From Chloroflexia bacterium (lineage in GTDB: Bacteria; Chloroflexota; Chloroflexia; Thermomicrobiales; UBA6265): a stretch of 5,718 nt of DNA. Both the position numbers and the translations under genes were made by a program. The stretch is taken from positions 1 to 5,718 of the forward strand of contig JACCUV010000034.1 in the NCBI GenBank assembly GCA_013698495.1, in the 5' to 3' direction. Positions within the stretch are counted from its first letter, which is position 1. The number at the start of each line of letters is the position of its first letter. Below the pieces are notes generated by a model. That model saw only the letters and a program-made list of their open reading frames with translations, was not told the DNA's origin and searched no databases. Below are positions 5,609-5,718 of the stretch, piece by piece.

Positions 5609-5631
5609 GCCTGCACTGTCGGCATGTCAAC

Positions 5632-5718
5632 CTACGCCGCGATGAACTCCGACTTGAGCTTCTCGTAGCCCTTGGATTCGAGTTCGTGCGCGAGTTCCGG
5701 TCCGCCGCTTTGGACCAC
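5632..5718 (-). CDS. sufC: C-terminal end of SufC, Fe-S assembly ATPase (partial)
   Basis: The last 28 residues of a minus-strand gene run from the right edge to a TAG at 5632-5634. They read SGGPELAHELESKGYEKLK in their central part, which matches the distinctive tail of SufC ATPases (RIVxSGGPELAxELExKGY). SufC is the ABC-type ATPase that powers the SufBC2D complex. The Walker and signature motifs lie outside the window, so only the terminus is seen. Position directly before sufB agrees with the common sufC-sufB-sufD order. The operon promoter must lie beyond the right edge, at or before sufC. Confidence 0.9.
   Translation of the reverse strand: MVQSGGPELAHELESKGYEKLKSEFIAA

Noticed and set aside
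5530..5625. Upstream in-frame start for sufB
   Set aside because: The extension passes through hairpin copy D and looks unlike SufB; AAGGAG is ideally placed for the ATG at 5527-5529.

Overview
The window is almost entirely a SUF iron-sulfur cluster assembly operon read on the minus strand, from right to left: the C-terminal end of sufC (cut by the right edge), sufB, sufD, sufS, and then one reading frame that joins a SufU scaffold/sulfur-transfer protein to a Rieske [2Fe-2S] ferredoxin. At the far left, the last 28 codons of a plus-strand gene converge on the operon. They resemble the tail of a PPK2-family polyphosphate kinase.

The DNA is GC-rich. The proteins are of the Gram-positive/Chloroflexota/actinobacterial SUF type: a SufU instead of IscU or SufE, a Bacillus-like SufB without a cysteine in its SxTDTxPY segment, and a Rieske ferredoxin tied to the operon as in Actinobacteria. 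A Thermomicrobia-like Chloroflexota bacterium is my best guess, but it is an inference from protein style and the dispersed-repeat style, not from any marker gene.

Together the genes form a full assembly line. SufS removes sulfur from cysteine as a persulfide, SufU accepts and relays it, and SufB-SufC-SufD (SufC is the ATPase) builds the cluster. The Rieske ferredoxin is a plausible electron donor. Each gene has its own Shine-Dalgarno, and these place the starts well inside the longest open frames of sufB, sufD, sufS and sufU.

The gaps inside the operon are unusually large for a SUF cluster (83 to 246 bases) and are filled with inverted repeats. Four of the five gene junctions carry one copy of a 17-base hairpin with a conserved CTYGT loop, all in the same orientation relative to transcription, with compensatory changes in the stem. 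One copy lies inside the SufU-Rieske frame and is translated as part of the linker. The fifth junction (sufD-sufS) holds a different set of hairpins. The sufB-sufD gap also contains a 97-base fold-back element whose terminal inverted repeat overlaps the sufB stop codon.

The core genes are ordinary. The points worth following are the SufU-Rieske fusion, the hairpin family with its covariation, and the use of a repeat as a protein linker.
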